This document shows, piece by piece, positions 6,586-14,367 of a stretch of DNA of 64,000 bases. Source of the DNA: Lacticaseibacillus suilingensis (GTDB taxonomy: Bacteria > Bacillota > Bacilli > Lactobacillales > Lactobacillaceae). A model generated the notes under the pieces. It saw nothing but the letters and a program-made list of their open reading frames with translations. It made no database searches and had not been told where the DNA came from. The translations under genes and the position numbers were made by a program. Each line of letters begins with the position of its first letter. Position 1 is the stretch's first letter. The stretch covers positions 1-64,000 of the forward strand of contig NZ_BOLV01000014.1 in assembly GCF_016861845.1 (NCBI RefSeq), read 5' to 3'.

Positions 6586-7395
6586 CTATACGGCCTCCTT
6601 AGCTGAATTAATTGCCTTTGCAATAGCCTTGACACCTTCATCGAAGTACAGCCATTGCGGTACTTCTTTGTCGCTGTGCTGTGACTTGCTGTTAGCCCAT
6701 CGGCCATACTTGTTCTGGCCCGGCTGTTCAGCCTTGATGCCAATTTGATTAGCAGTGCGGCCCACCTTGTTGGCTGTGGTTCCAAGCTTCTGGGCGACCG
6801 CCGTTGCGCTGTACTCCTTCTTGAGCAACACGGGAATGGTCATCTCACCGGTGATTGCTTCCGCAGCCTTGGCCAACAGTGCCTGCTTGGACGTTTCGGA
6901 CTTGGTTTGCATGGCGATACGGTAAAGCAATGTTCCCTTGCGTGTTTGTGCATTCTCGCTCATAATCTCAAGTCGCTTGGCGGAATCGATACGCGGCTGT
7001 GTTGCCTTGGCCTCCGCTCGCATGGTGAAGTAACCATCGACCAACTGGTCATATACTTCCCATGCCTTATCGTCTTCGAGAATTTTCAGAAGCTTGGAAT
7101 ACCCACGCTCGGAAAGCAGATATGCATTTGCGCTACGGTTCCAAGCGTTCTGGGTATAGCCAAATTCGTTATGGCTCAGACCCATCACGGATTTGAGATC
7201 AATAATGTCGATGCCATTCTTGAAGCGTTCTCGGTTGTCATTGATCCGTCGATTAATCTCGCCAAGCGGCTGGCCGTGAATCAACGCAATGTCCTTAACC
7301 AACATCGCCTTTTTGTCTTTGCCGAACCCGCCTTCGATACCAGTGAATTCAATGTGGCCGATATGCTCACGGCCAATTACTTTTAATTCGTTCAT
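6586..7395 (-). CDS. ORF6N-domain phage antirepressor
   Basis: A 269-residue protein with an N-terminal ORF6N domain (residues about 10-100: GKDKKAMLVKDIALIHGQPL, INRRINDNRERFKNGIDIID, NRSANAYLLSERGYSKLLKI). ORF6N proteins are Bro/Ant-like DNA-binding antirepressors of phages. The C-terminal part (KKEYSATAVAQKLGTTANKV, then YFDEGVKAIAKAI) resembles the KilA/Ant C-terminal HTH module. It is the second gene of the leftward operon, right after cro, the usual antirepressor position, and would counter the CI-like repressor or control early genes. SD AGGAGG, start clear. Confidence 0.85.
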   Translation of the reverse strand: MNELKVIGREHIGHIEFTGIEGGFGKDKKAMLVKDIALIHGQPLGEINRRINDNRERFKNGIDIIDLKSVMGLSHNEFGYTQNAWNRSANAYLLSERGYSKLLKILEDDKAWEVYDQLVDGYFTMRAEAKATQPRIDSAKRLEIMSENAQTRKGTLLYRIAMQTKSETSKQALLAKAAEAITGEMTIPVLLKKEYSATAVAQKLGTTANKVGRTANQIGIKAEQPGQNKYGRWANSKSQHSDKEVPQWLYFDEGVKAIAKAINSAKEAV

Positions 7396-7409
7396 TACTA
7401 TGCCTCCTT

Positions 7410-7658
7410 TTACACGGCTTCCTTTTGTCGCGTTAATGCGACTTTTTTGGTTAAAAAAATATCTATAGCTTCCTGATCGCTTAACGGAATGACCTCCATC
7501 ATTTTGAAAATCTCCCGTGCGGTAAAGTCCTGCCCTCCGCGCTGCATTTTGCGAAATACTGTGCTTCGCGCAACACCAAGCGAATCCGCTAATTTTTCCT
7601 GGGTAATGTGTCGTTCTGTCATTAGTCCTTTTAGCCTATCGAGGTTTACATATAGCAT
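7410..7658 (-). CDS. cro: Cro-like XRE-family repressor
   Basis: An 82-residue HTH protein. The start at 7658 (MLYVNLDRLKGLM) is set by GGGAGG 7 bases upstream; the frame could extend to 7703 but that region lies in the promoter. The helix-turn-helix is ITQEKLADSLGVARSTVFRKMQRG. It is the first gene of the leftward early operon, opposite the CI-like gene, so it is the likely Cro equivalent. Unusually, its last codons (KKVALTRQK) are encoded across a complete copy of the phage operator (7427-7442). Confidence 0.85.
   Translation of the reverse strand: MLYVNLDRLKGLMTERHITQEKLADSLGVARSTVFRKMQRGGQDFTAREIFKMMEVIPLSDQEAIDIFLTKKVALTRQKEAV
7427..7442. promoter_or_regulatory. phage operator copy inside cro
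   Basis: GTCGC GTTAAT GCGAC, a perfect 5-bp inverted repeat around six bases, identical in architecture to the three sites in the cI-cro intergenic region, but located in the coding sequence near the 3' end of cro, about 250 bp from the nearest intergenic copy. It could support repressor looping or a roadblock to early transcription. Confidence 0.6.
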
Positions 7659-7675
7659 TTGTGTTCCTCCCTTCT

Positions 7676-7791
7676 GTCGCGTTCCTGCGACTTTATGAAC
7701 CAATCTTAATCCGTGTTGTTTGAGTTGTCAACACAAAAATCGCATTATCGCGACTTTTTTATGTTGCAATTTTGCGACAAGACATTATAAT
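7676..7791. promoter_or_regulatory. phage lysis-lysogeny switch: two promoters and three operators
   Basis: Operators with the form GTCGC-N6-GCGAC lie at 7676-7691 (perfect), 7739-7754 (ATCGC left half) and 7763-7778 (GTTGC left half). The leftward promoter has -35 TTGACA at 7731-7726 and -10 TAAGAT at 7708-7703, a 17-base spacer. The rightward promoter has -35 TTGCAA at 7764-7769 and -10 TATAAT at 7786-7791, a 16-base spacer. The site at 7763-7778 covers the rightward -35; the sites at 7676 and 7739 bracket the leftward promoter. This predicts repression of cro from two flanking sites and autoregulation of cI. Confidence 0.8.
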
Positions 7792-7814
7792 TAAAGAAAA
7801 AGGAGGTGCCATAT

Positions 7815-8519
7815 ATGAATGTTGGAGAACGTATGAGAGCTATCCGAAAGCAAAAGAAGATTAGTGCAGACACGCTCGCTGACGCGATTGGTGTCTCGAG
7901 ATCAACCATTTTCAGATACGAAAAGGGAGACATAGAAAAGGTACCTATAGAAGTCGTTGCCAAAGTTGCCCTTGCTCTTGGGGTTAAACCCCAAGTTCTG
8001 ATGGGTCTTAAATCTACCGGACTGGCAGAAAGCATTCACGACACCGTTGTCCAGCTCCACCCTGCCCGCCAGCAGAACGTTTACACCTACGCCGAGGGCC
8101 AGCTGAAGGAGCAGCAGAACGAGAATGTCGTCCCATTACCAGAGCAGCGTGAGATTGTTTGCGGGCGTGGTACGGCAGCCGGTGCTCCAATCGATGGCGA
8201 TGCACAGGACGCTGAGGTGCGTAGGACGCGCGTCAATGTTGACGACATCCCAGCTAGTGCAGATGAAATCGTTACCGTTGAAGGCGACTCGATGGAGCCA
8301 GACTACCCGAAGTACTCGCAGATATTCGTCCGATGGCAAGACACAATAGACGATGGCGATCTGGCCGTTGTCCGTGTGGCCGACGAGGGCGTCACATTCA
8401 AGCAGGTATCCCGCGATTATCAACAAAAGAAAATTGTTCTACACTCACTGAATGACAAGTATCCCGACAGATACCTCGATCCCGAAGATGTCAGCATCAT
8501 CGGTGTTGTGCTGAACTAA
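7815..8519 (+). CDS. cI: CI/LexA-like phage repressor with S24 peptidase domain
   Basis: A 234-residue repressor. Start at 7815 (MNVGERMRAIRKQKK) is chosen because AAGGAGG lies 8 bases upstream; a GTG at 7806 is in frame but too close to the ribosome site. The N-terminal XRE helix-turn-helix spans about residues 8-60 (ISADTLADAIGVSRSTIFRY). A C-terminal LexA/CI autoprotease follows: cleavage site Ala122-Gly123 in GTAAGAP, catalytic Ser159 in GDSMEP and Lys196 in TFKQV. All parts needed for RecA-stimulated self-cleavage are present, so the prophage is probably SOS-inducible. It is transcribed divergently from cro across the operator region. Confidence 0.92.
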   Translation: MNVGERMRAIRKQKKISADTLADAIGVSRSTIFRYEKGDIEKVPIEVVAKVALALGVKPQVLMGLKSTGLAESIHDTVVQLHPARQQNVYTYAEGQLKEQQNENVVPLPEQREIVCGRGTAAGAPIDGDAQDAEVRRTRVNVDDIPASADEIVTVEGDSMEPDYPKYSQIFVRWQDTIDDGDLAVVRVADEGVTFKQVSRDYQQKKIVLHSLNDKYPDRYLDPEDVSIIGVVLN

Positions 8520-8582
8520 CCCACCACAGTATCAGGCCCGTGCAACTCGGGCCGCGGGCGTTAATCTGAAAGGAGAATCGAC

Positions 8583-8804
8583 ATGAAGATCAAGAACTTA
8601 TATATGTATGCAGCATGCTTGGTTTGTCTTGTAGTTGCTTTGATTTCGCTATACACCGTTGTATCTGGTATTTCATCGCTGATCTGGTTCGACAAGTCCG
8701 CACAGCCCGGTATCTACCTCTACCAGCAGCTATTCAACGGGGCAATCATGCTAATAGTGTCTTCGTTGCTATTCATATTCCACTGGCGCCACACAGATAA
8801 GTAG
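8583..8804 (+). CDS. small membrane protein in the lysogeny module
   Basis: A 73-residue protein with two predicted membrane segments, about residues 7-28 (YAACLVCLVVALISLYTVV) and 48-67 (LFNGAIMLIVSSLLFIF). The ribosome site AAAGGAG lies 6 bases before the ATG. It sits between cI and int on the lysogenic strand, where Lactobacillus phages often keep superinfection-exclusion or other genes expressed in the lysogen. That role is inference from position and topology. Confidence 0.7.
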   Translation: MKIKNLYMYAACLVCLVVALISLYTVVSGISSLIWFDKSAQPGIYLYQQLFNGAIMLIVSSLLFIFHWRHTDK

Positions 8805-8911
8805 CACCTGCGCAACAAAACCCGTCTAGCGGCATGGTCGTGCGAGCCGACCAACGGGTGTTGAACTACTTATCCAATCAATGCCTAAAACGATTTATTG
8901 GAGGAATGCTT

Positions 8912-9166
8912 ATGGAAAACTCTGTAATAGTTAGCATTTATAAGTTTGAGGATAAGAAGTGGACTAATTTCGAAGCCGTGCCAATAAAAAAGTACGAGTG
9001 TTCCGTCTTGCTCGATATTTCAAATTCACAAGAGTTTACTGCCAAAGAAAAAGTTGAGCTTAACAATTGTATTGTTGTATCAATAAAGAAAATCAAGAAT
9101 AAAAGTAAGCTTTCTGAAATACCACAATTCATTAAGCCTGTGCATGGTCCAAAATCAAACCAATAA
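8912..9166 (+). CDS. hypothetical lysogeny-module protein (84 aa)
   Basis: An 84-residue protein beginning MENSVIVSIYKFEDKKW; GGAGG lies 7 bases before this ATG, whereas the in-frame start at 8834 has no ribosome site. It is lysine-rich (KKIKNKSKL) and markedly more AT-rich than its surroundings, which suggests a separate origin. No domain recognised. The leader between 8804 and 8912 contains nested inverted repeats (ACCCGT at about 8820 pairing with ACGGGT at about 8863, with GGTCG/CGACC inside). Confidence 0.6.
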   Translation: MENSVIVSIYKFEDKKWTNFEAVPIKKYECSVLLDISNSQEFTAKEKVELNNCIVVSIKKIKNKSKLSEIPQFIKPVHGPKSNQ

Positions 9167-9190
9167 TTTGCCATAAAGGAGGACCATATT

Positions 9191-9223
9191 ATGAAACTCA
9201 TAAAAGCTAGTATTACATCATAG
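9191..9223 (+). CDS. micro-ORF of 10 codons with strong ribosome site
   Basis: ATG at 9191 is preceded by AAAGGAGG at 8 bases and reads MKLIKASITS, then TAG. The ribosome site is as good as any in the phage, so the peptide may be made, or this may be the decayed start of a lost gene. No homology can be claimed for ten residues. Confidence 0.3.
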   Translation: MKLIKASITS

Positions 9224-9254
9224 CCAATGAAATTGATGTTCCAATATAGTATAG

Positions 9255-9296
9255 AAAAAGCGTCTACCCCACACCATGGCCGGTCGGGTAGACGCT
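9255..9296 (-). terminator. 11-bp perfect inverted repeat upstream of int, leftward terminator-like
   Basis: AGCGTCTACCC (9259-9269) pairs perfectly with GGGTAGACGCT (9286-9296) around a 16-base loop. On the minus strand it is followed by TTTTTC, giving an intrinsic-terminator form; on the plus strand there is no T-run. It would stop leftward transcription leaving the host or int region from entering the lysogeny genes, or it could be a structure in the int leader. Confidence 0.5.
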
Positions 9297-9359
9297 AGGG
9301 CAAACAGCACCACGAGTGCGCTCTTTGCGTACCCCAGTATAGCACACGGAGGTGAAATC

Positions 9360-10508
9360 ATGGCATCATTTCGGAAACGTAGCAGCAAGTGGGAATACCG
9401 AGTTTCTTACCTAGACAAAGATGGTGAGCAAAAAATCGTGTCACACGGTGGCTTCCGCACCAAGCAGCTAGCTTCCGCAGCGGCCGAAGAAGTAGAGAAA
9501 GCCAAGCGTAATGGAGGCGACCTCTCTAATCGTGACGTTACCCTAGCTGACTACTGGGATGCTTGGGTTGCCCGCTACAAGACTGGCAAGCACACTATGA
9601 TAACAGAGAAGCGTTATCCCATTATTGGAAAAGAGTTGCGTGCCGGGTTCGGCAACCGGCTTCTGCGGGAAGTGAGACCTTCCGAATGGCAGGACTTCAT
9701 GAACCAATTCGGTGAAACTCGCAGCCGGTCTACCGCTCAGCGGTTAAATGGCTATGTCCGATCAATGGTCAAGAACGCCATCAACGATCAACTGATTTCT
9801 GTTGACTTCACCCTAAATGTTGAGCTGTCTGGTAGTCGTGGTAAAAGTGAGGCAGATAAGTTTCTGCAAGCTGATGAACTGCAAGCTATCATGACAGATG
9901 CACTCAGCCACGCCAGCTACAATAACATCTCTAACTGCTTAATTTATCTTGGCGCGGTTAGCGGTGCCCGGTACAGCGAGCTGGTAGGGCTGACGTGGGG
10001 AGATGTTGATTGGGTCACCTCCTCAATCAACATCAACAAAACGTGGGACTATCACTTTGGCCAGGGTTTTCAGCCCACTAAGACACCATCCAGCGTGCGA
10101 ACGGTCAGCCTAACTCCGGAGGCCATGATGCTACTGCACAGGATCAAGTCAGAGCAGACCGCGTACTATATTCGCACAGGGAGGCGTGATGATCTACAAA
10201 TGGTGTTTCGTAATAAGCAGAACACTGTGCCGACAAATGCTGCTGCCAATAAAGCGCTCAGGGCCATTGAAGATCGGGTGGAGAAAAAAATGGACCGGCC
10301 ACTGTCTGCCCGAATTACCTTTCACGGACTGCGCCATTCCCATGTGTCATTTCTGCTCAGCAGGAACGTCGATATCTACTACATCTCAAAACGGCTTGGG
10401 CATTCTGACATTACCATCACTTTGCGCGTGTATTCACACATGCTTGATGATAGTCGGGAAAAAGAGAACAATCTTGCCCTGGAGGCCTTGGAAAGTCTGG
10501 AAAACTGA
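9360..10508 (+). CDS. int: tyrosine-recombinase integrase
   Basis: A 382-residue phage integrase. Start at 9360 (MASFRKRSSKWEYRV) is supported by GGAGGTGAAATC upstream. Domains: an N-terminal arm-binding beta domain (about 1-50, with AP2-like WEYRVSYLDKDG), a SAM-like core-binding domain (about 60-150) and the catalytic domain (165-382) with Arg204 (SGARYSEL), His322 and Arg325 (HGLRH), His348 (LGHSD) and nucleophile Tyr358 (RVYSH). All catalytic residues are present. It reads outward to the prophage right end; the attachment site should lie just after its stop, before about 10590. No excisionase is recognised nearby. Confidence 0.95.
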   Translation: MASFRKRSSKWEYRVSYLDKDGEQKIVSHGGFRTKQLASAAAEEVEKAKRNGGDLSNRDVTLADYWDAWVARYKTGKHTMITEKRYPIIGKELRAGFGNRLLREVRPSEWQDFMNQFGETRSRSTAQRLNGYVRSMVKNAINDQLISVDFTLNVELSGSRGKSEADKFLQADELQAIMTDALSHASYNNISNCLIYLGAVSGARYSELVGLTWGDVDWVTSSININKTWDYHFGQGFQPTKTPSSVRTVSLTPEAMMLLHRIKSEQTAYYIRTGRRDDLQMVFRNKQNTVPTNAAANKALRAIEDRVEKKMDRPLSARITFHGLRHSHVSFLLSRNVDIYYISKRLGHSDITITLRVYSHMLDDSREKENNLALEALESLEN

Positions 10509-10586
10509 TTGGACGTCAGTTGGACAAAACGTGATGTAACGCCTGCTATAACTTAGTTCTGCCATGGACGTCGTCTCCATCGTGAG
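10509..10586. other. probable right-hand prophage attachment region
   Basis: The phage-host junction should lie here: the integrase ends at 10508 and a host-type terminator begins at 10587. The short direct repeat TTGGAC occurs at 10511 and 10522, and no tRNA is visible. The att core cannot be fixed without the other prophage end, which is outside the window. Confidence 0.45.
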
Positions 10587-10626
10587 GTCCGGGTTGGTTG
10601 AGGTTTCAACCGACGCGGACTTTTTT
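10587..10626 (+). terminator. rho-independent terminator without a visible upstream host gene
   Basis: A 15-bp stem (10587-10601 with 10606-10620, one mismatch and one G-T pair) with a four-base loop is followed by six T residues. It may serve int, but more likely it is the original terminator of the host gene or RNA whose 3' end was the integration site. Confidence 0.8.
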
Positions 10627-10725
10627 CTTTTCCAGCTGATAAGAAAATTCTGCCTGACAAGTATGACTTTTCTATGCCGAATGCCTAAACATTTCTTGCG
10701 ACTCGCCGAAGCGCCGCGAATTTGA

Positions 10726-10754
10726 TTGACAATCAAGCCGGTTATTCGCATGAT
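10726..10754 (+). promoter_or_regulatory. promoter of the lipoprotein gene
   Basis: -35 TTGACA (10726-10731), 17-base spacer, -10 CATGAT (10749-10754), about 25 bases before the ribosome site of the lipoprotein gene. The -35 is consensus, the -10 moderate. Confidence 0.5.
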
Positions 10755-10785
10755 GGCGATAATGAAGCCTACTAGGAGAAAAAAC

Positions 10786-11913
10786 GTGAAAAAAACTATT
10801 CTGATGTTGCTGACGGTCGTCGCCGCTGGCCTGCTTGCTGCCTGCCAAAAAGCGCCTTCCACCTCAGCTGTGTACCAGCACACCACAGCGGTCTTGGCCC
10901 AAAGTGATCAGGTTTGGCGCGAAGTGCAAACCGCCACGGCCACGCAAACCGCAAGCGCTAGTCTTGGGAGTGAAACCGCCCAGGCTGCCAGCCAGCTCAG
11001 CCCTTGGGTCACCGACGCCGGCAAATTTTATCATGGCGCCGCCCAAAGCCAAACCACCTACCAGGCGGTGAAGGCAGGCGTCTCGAAGGTCAAAAATCCC
11101 AACCCCAAAATTAAGACCAAATGGGCGACGGTGAAGCAAATCAACCGCACCCTCAAGACCTTGGGCGCCACGAAGCAAATCACCAGTCGCAATGATCTAG
11201 TTTACATTAAAGAGGCCGATGGCAGTATTGCTCAAAGTCCAGTGGGCTATTTGATTCAAGGTGATGCCCTGTACGCGGTGCAAATGGCCTACACCACCGG
11301 CGAAACCGGCGGCGTCATTAACCGCGGCAACAAGTTCACCCGCAAAATGGCTTATGCCAGCGATCAAGTGGTGAAACCCGCCGCCATTTCTGGCACCTGG
11401 CAAACCAAGGCTGGTCAAACTGCCGTCGTCAAAAATGGCCAGCTGTTCGCGGCGCAAAATGGCGCCTATACCCGCGGCCAAATTGAAAACCTCGGCCAAT
11501 ACAGCACCAAAACGCTTTACACCAAAATTGCCTATCAGCTGCGGCAAACCCAGCTCAGCAAGGCGCAAGTCAAGCTCAGTCACCAAAGCTTGGCCAGCGG
11601 CGACGTCTACAATAACCTTTACGTCTTTTTGACCCCAACCAAAATGGTCGCGGTCAACGCGGCGGGTCAGGCCGTGCTTTACACGAAGCAAAAAGCCAAT
11701 CAGACCAGCCTCCCAAGCGCAGTCTTCACCATTTTCAGCCAGCTCGACAAGCGCTCGTCCAGCACCCTCGCTGGCTCATTGCGACCTCAAGGGGAGCATC
11801 AATACCTGGTTGGCTTGACGGTGAACCTGCATTTCATCACGCAAAACTATGCTGGTGGCGTGAACGGCACCGAACCGGTCACCATTAGCAAAGGCAAAAT
11901 CAACGTCAACTAA
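10786..11913 (+). CDS. Lactobacillus-type lipoprotein of unknown function
   Basis: A 375-residue secreted lipoprotein. The start is a GTG at 10786 with AGGAG 7 bases upstream; it gives a standard signal peptide (VKKTILMLLTVVAAG) and lipobox LAAC with lipidated Cys20. The mature protein is rich in Ala, Gln, Thr and Lys and contains SGTWQTKAGQTAVVKNGQL, a beta-type repeat also seen in other lactobacillar surface lipoproteins. No enzyme motif is seen. It is monocistronic: own promoter, then a strong bidirectional terminator. It is the first host gene to the right of the prophage. Function unknown; a cell-envelope role is likely from location only. Confidence 0.8.
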   Translation: MKKTILMLLTVVAAGLLAACQKAPSTSAVYQHTTAVLAQSDQVWREVQTATATQTASASLGSETAQAASQLSPWVTDAGKFYHGAAQSQTTYQAVKAGVSKVKNPNPKIKTKWATVKQINRTLKTLGATKQITSRNDLVYIKEADGSIAQSPVGYLIQGDALYAVQMAYTTGETGGVINRGNKFTRKMAYASDQVVKPAAISGTWQTKAGQTAVVKNGQLFAAQNGAYTRGQIENLGQYSTKTLYTKIAYQLRQTQLSKAQVKLSHQSLASGDVYNNLYVFLTPTKMVAVNAAGQAVLYTKQKANQTSLPSAVFTIFSQLDKRSSSTLAGSLRPQGEHQYLVGLTVNLHFITQNYAGGVNGTEPVTISKGKINVN

Positions 11914-11933
11914 GTCTCTGCAATGACCAGTAC

Positions 11934-11979
11934 ACCAAAAATCGCATTACCGACGCTGGCCGGTAATGCGATTTTTGGT
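11934..11979. terminator. bidirectional terminator
   Basis: A 19-bp perfect stem (11934-11952 with 11961-11979) whose arms end in A5 and T5 runs, placed between the convergent lipoprotein gene and the cupin gene, so it can end transcription in both directions. Confidence 0.92.
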
Positions 11980-11994
11980 TATGGGGTACAACAC

Positions 11995-12348
11995 TCAGGC
12001 CTGCAGAAAATCCACGCGAATCGGCGTGAATGAATCAAGTAGCTGACTATCATCTTCTAAGGGTATGCAGCCATGGAACAGCTGGGCAGGAAAATAAATG
12101 CCATCCCCGGCTTTAACCACTTGAATATCATCATGATCGGGATATTTGATGATGAACTTGAAGGAACCTTTCAAGACATAGGTGGTTTGGACATGTGGGT
12201 GATTGTGCACTGGAATGGCCGTTTCCGGATCCAACCCCTTCTTGAAGAAAATACGGGCATTCATGAGCTGGTCACCATAGGCCAGCACCTCCCGTGAAGA
12301 ATTGTCGTCTAGTTGATCAATGTGTAAATCTTTTTGTTTAAAAAACAC
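11995..12348 (-). CDS. KdgF-like cupin protein
   Basis: A 117-residue single-domain cupin. Metal-ligand pattern: HNHPHVQTTYVLKGSFKF, then GDGIYFPAQLFHG. This is the HxHxx(E/Q)Q/T...Y pattern of KdgF, which speeds conversion of 4,5-unsaturated uronates, the products of pectin, alginate or glycosaminoglycan lyases, to open keto acids. The usual Glu in the second motif position is Val-Gln here. It is the last gene of an operon after a heparinase-type lyase and a PTS permease, which strongly supports the KdgF role. Cytoplasmic, no signal peptide. Confidence 0.75.
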   Translation of the reverse strand: MFFKQKDLHIDQLDDNSSREVLAYGDQLMNARIFFKKGLDPETAIPVHNHPHVQTTYVLKGSFKFIIKYPDHDDIQVVKAGDGIYFPAQLFHGCIPLEDDSQLLDSFTPIRVDFLQA

Positions 12349-12365
12349 TGCGCATCACCTTCCAC

Positions 12366-12392
12366 CCTAACCGTTCACATTGAACGGTTAGG
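12366..12392 (-). repeat. perfect intercistronic hairpin between lyase and cupin genes
   Basis: CCTAACCGTTCA (12366-12377) pairs with TGAACGGTTAGG (12381-12392) around three bases. It lies exactly between the lyase stop and the cupin ribosome site and has no T-run, so it is more likely an mRNA processing or stabilising element, or an operator, than a terminator. Confidence 0.6.
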
Positions 12393-14354
12393 TTAATCAT
12401 TTAAGCGTCCGTTGGCCATGACGCCTGATACTGTAACATTCATCGTCAGTGCCGCACTCAGGCCATTGAAGCGGGCCAGCACGGTGAAACGATTGTCTGT
12501 GTTGGGATTGCCAACGGTTTCCAGTAGGTAAAACGCCGCCGGCAAGGCGCTGGTAAAACTAATTGTGGCGCCACTACGGGGATCATGCAAGGTTAATTGC
12601 TGCCAATCGGTGACCCGATAGGCTTCATGCACCACCGTCGGGTCCAACTGCTGCTGGTAGAACGGCACTTCGCTTAGTGGCGTGAGCGTGGCCGCCCCCG
12701 CCGTCACCATAATTGGCACATCAAAATGCTGCACAACATCGATGGTATGGCGAACGCTGGCTTCGGCGCTACTCGTGATTTGCACCGTTTGCGCGGTCAG
12801 TTTCACTGCTTTGGCAATGGTAACGCCAGGATACTGATCGTCGGAAATCACGCGATAATCATCTGCGCCCAAACTTTCGATTTGACTATGATACATGATT
12901 TCATTATCGGATTCATCAATAATCACCGTGTTGTGCCCAAGCGGCGTGTTGTACCACCTGCGCACGAGCTCACTGCCGTACCCGACATTTGACAAATCCT
13001 TAGCCAAGCACTGGCCGTTTACGGTCAGCTCGGTGTTAAACGGGTCATAATGCGCATGCGAGCGGGAATAAACCCCGTATTTCAGGAAAACGTTAAAGGT
13101 GGCATTCTTCAGCATCAACAGATGCGCATCTGGATAATTAGCACTTTGAACCGGACGCAACTGCGGCTTGGCAACTGGAACCTGGCCAAGCAATAATCCG
13201 GTTGCCGAAGTATCGCCCCAGAAGCGCTCATCTTCAATCGGCAACGCCACTCGCGCTGCCTGCTGCGACAGCACTTCAGCATAAGCTTGCTGGATCGCAG
13301 CATTGTCAGGGTAACTAACCGCCAGTAGCTCAAAAACATTGAGATAGGTTTTGAGATTGACATTTGGCCACCCGTCATTGGGATTGGGAAAAGTCCCGTT
13401 ATCAAACGCGATTTTGACACTGAATTGAGCCATTTCAGCACAGGCGGTCTCGAGTTGCTGGTCACTTTGACCATACCGGTGCAGGAAAAAACCGAGGTAA
13501 CCTAAGGCCTCAAGCACGTAATGATGGTAATGAATCGAGCCCTCGTACCAGAAACCACTAGGTAGCAAACCATGCGTCAAATGCTCATGAATCCCCAAGG
13601 GCCGATCCAGGTCTTGAGAGGCATAGGTGCCCGTCATCAGTTTAAGAATCTGAATGCAGACCTCCCGCCACAGGGTAATATTATGTTCGATAAACTGCTG
13701 CTTTTCCAAAAATTGACAAGCCGGCCCGAACAGCTCGTGTTTGATGCGGGCCTGCTCCTCATCGCTAAACAGCGGCAAAACCATTTGGTAACAAAGGCTG
13801 ATTCTGATTAAGGCAATGGCTTCGGATAGCCCCTGCGCCATGATTTTACCAGGGCCTTGAAAATTGATGGCGTAATCGCCAAAGGTCCAGTCCGTGGTAT
13901 GCGGATCGAACGCCACCTTATGAGCGGCCAAATCCGCTTGCACCCGATCATAATCATGCATATCCGGCAACCGCTTGGCCTTAATGTGAATGGGAAACTC
14001 CCGGTAATGATCGGCATAAAAGAGAATGACCTGCCGAATAAAGCTCGCGTACCGAGCCTCCGCTTGCTGGCGATTCATAATCACCGCCAATTTCAGCATT
14101 TGCAGGGTTTTGTTGCGCATGATTGTGACCCAAGCGAAGTTCTTTTTGTCATCCGTGTAAACCCGGCCACATTCTGGGCAGGTATGGGCGTGCGGCTGCG
14201 TCGGATCGTAAATCAGGTAACTACCATCGTCATCACAAAAGTAATGGTGCCGCCAGCCAGACATCCAGCTGGCATCATCATGCCAATCGGCAATGAAGGC
14301 ATCGAGCTCCTGCCTCACCGCTTGGCTATCAATCATTGTTCGTGCATTGTTCAT
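12393..14354 (-). CDS. heparinase II/III-family polysaccharide lyase, intracellular
   Basis: A 653-residue lyase with an N-terminal alpha/alpha toroid and C-terminal beta-sandwich. Visible signatures: a zinc-type knuckle C40...HTCPECG (C59, C62); HNITLWR (H224, N225); the catalytic-region EGSIHYHHY (residues 271-279); and SRSHAHYDPFNTELTVNG followed by LGHNTVIID in the second domain. These match heparinase II/III and oligo-uronate lyases. There is no signal peptide, so it should cleave phosphorylated or free uronate disaccharides after import by the adjacent PTS EIIC, yielding unsaturated uronates for the KdgF-like cupin. Substrate (hyaluronan, chondroitin, heparin-like or alginate-like) cannot be fixed from sequence alone. 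Confidence 0.82.
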   Translation of the reverse strand: MNNARTMIDSQAVRQELDAFIADWHDDASWMSGWRHHYFCDDDGSYLIYDPTQPHAHTCPECGRVYTDDKKNFAWVTIMRNKTLQMLKLAVIMNRQQAEARYASFIRQVILFYADHYREFPIHIKAKRLPDMHDYDRVQADLAAHKVAFDPHTTDWTFGDYAINFQGPGKIMAQGLSEAIALIRISLCYQMVLPLFSDEEQARIKHELFGPACQFLEKQQFIEHNITLWREVCIQILKLMTGTYASQDLDRPLGIHEHLTHGLLPSGFWYEGSIHYHHYVLEALGYLGFFLHRYGQSDQQLETACAEMAQFSVKIAFDNGTFPNPNDGWPNVNLKTYLNVFELLAVSYPDNAAIQQAYAEVLSQQAARVALPIEDERFWGDTSATGLLLGQVPVAKPQLRPVQSANYPDAHLLMLKNATFNVFLKYGVYSRSHAHYDPFNTELTVNGQCLAKDLSNVGYGSELVRRWYNTPLGHNTVIIDESDNEIMYHSQIESLGADDYRVISDDQYPGVTIAKAVKLTAQTVQITSSAEASVRHTIDVVQHFDVPIMVTAGAATLTPLSEVPFYQQQLDPTVVHEAYRVTDWQQLTLHDPRSGATISFTSALPAAFYLLETVGNPNTDNRFTVLARFNGLSAALTMNVTVSGVMANGRLND

Positions 14355-14367
14355 TAATTATCATCCT

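Noticed and set aside
10509-10590. A tRNA gene as attachment site after int
   Set aside because: No T-loop GGTTCRA pattern or acceptor stem could be found on either strand.
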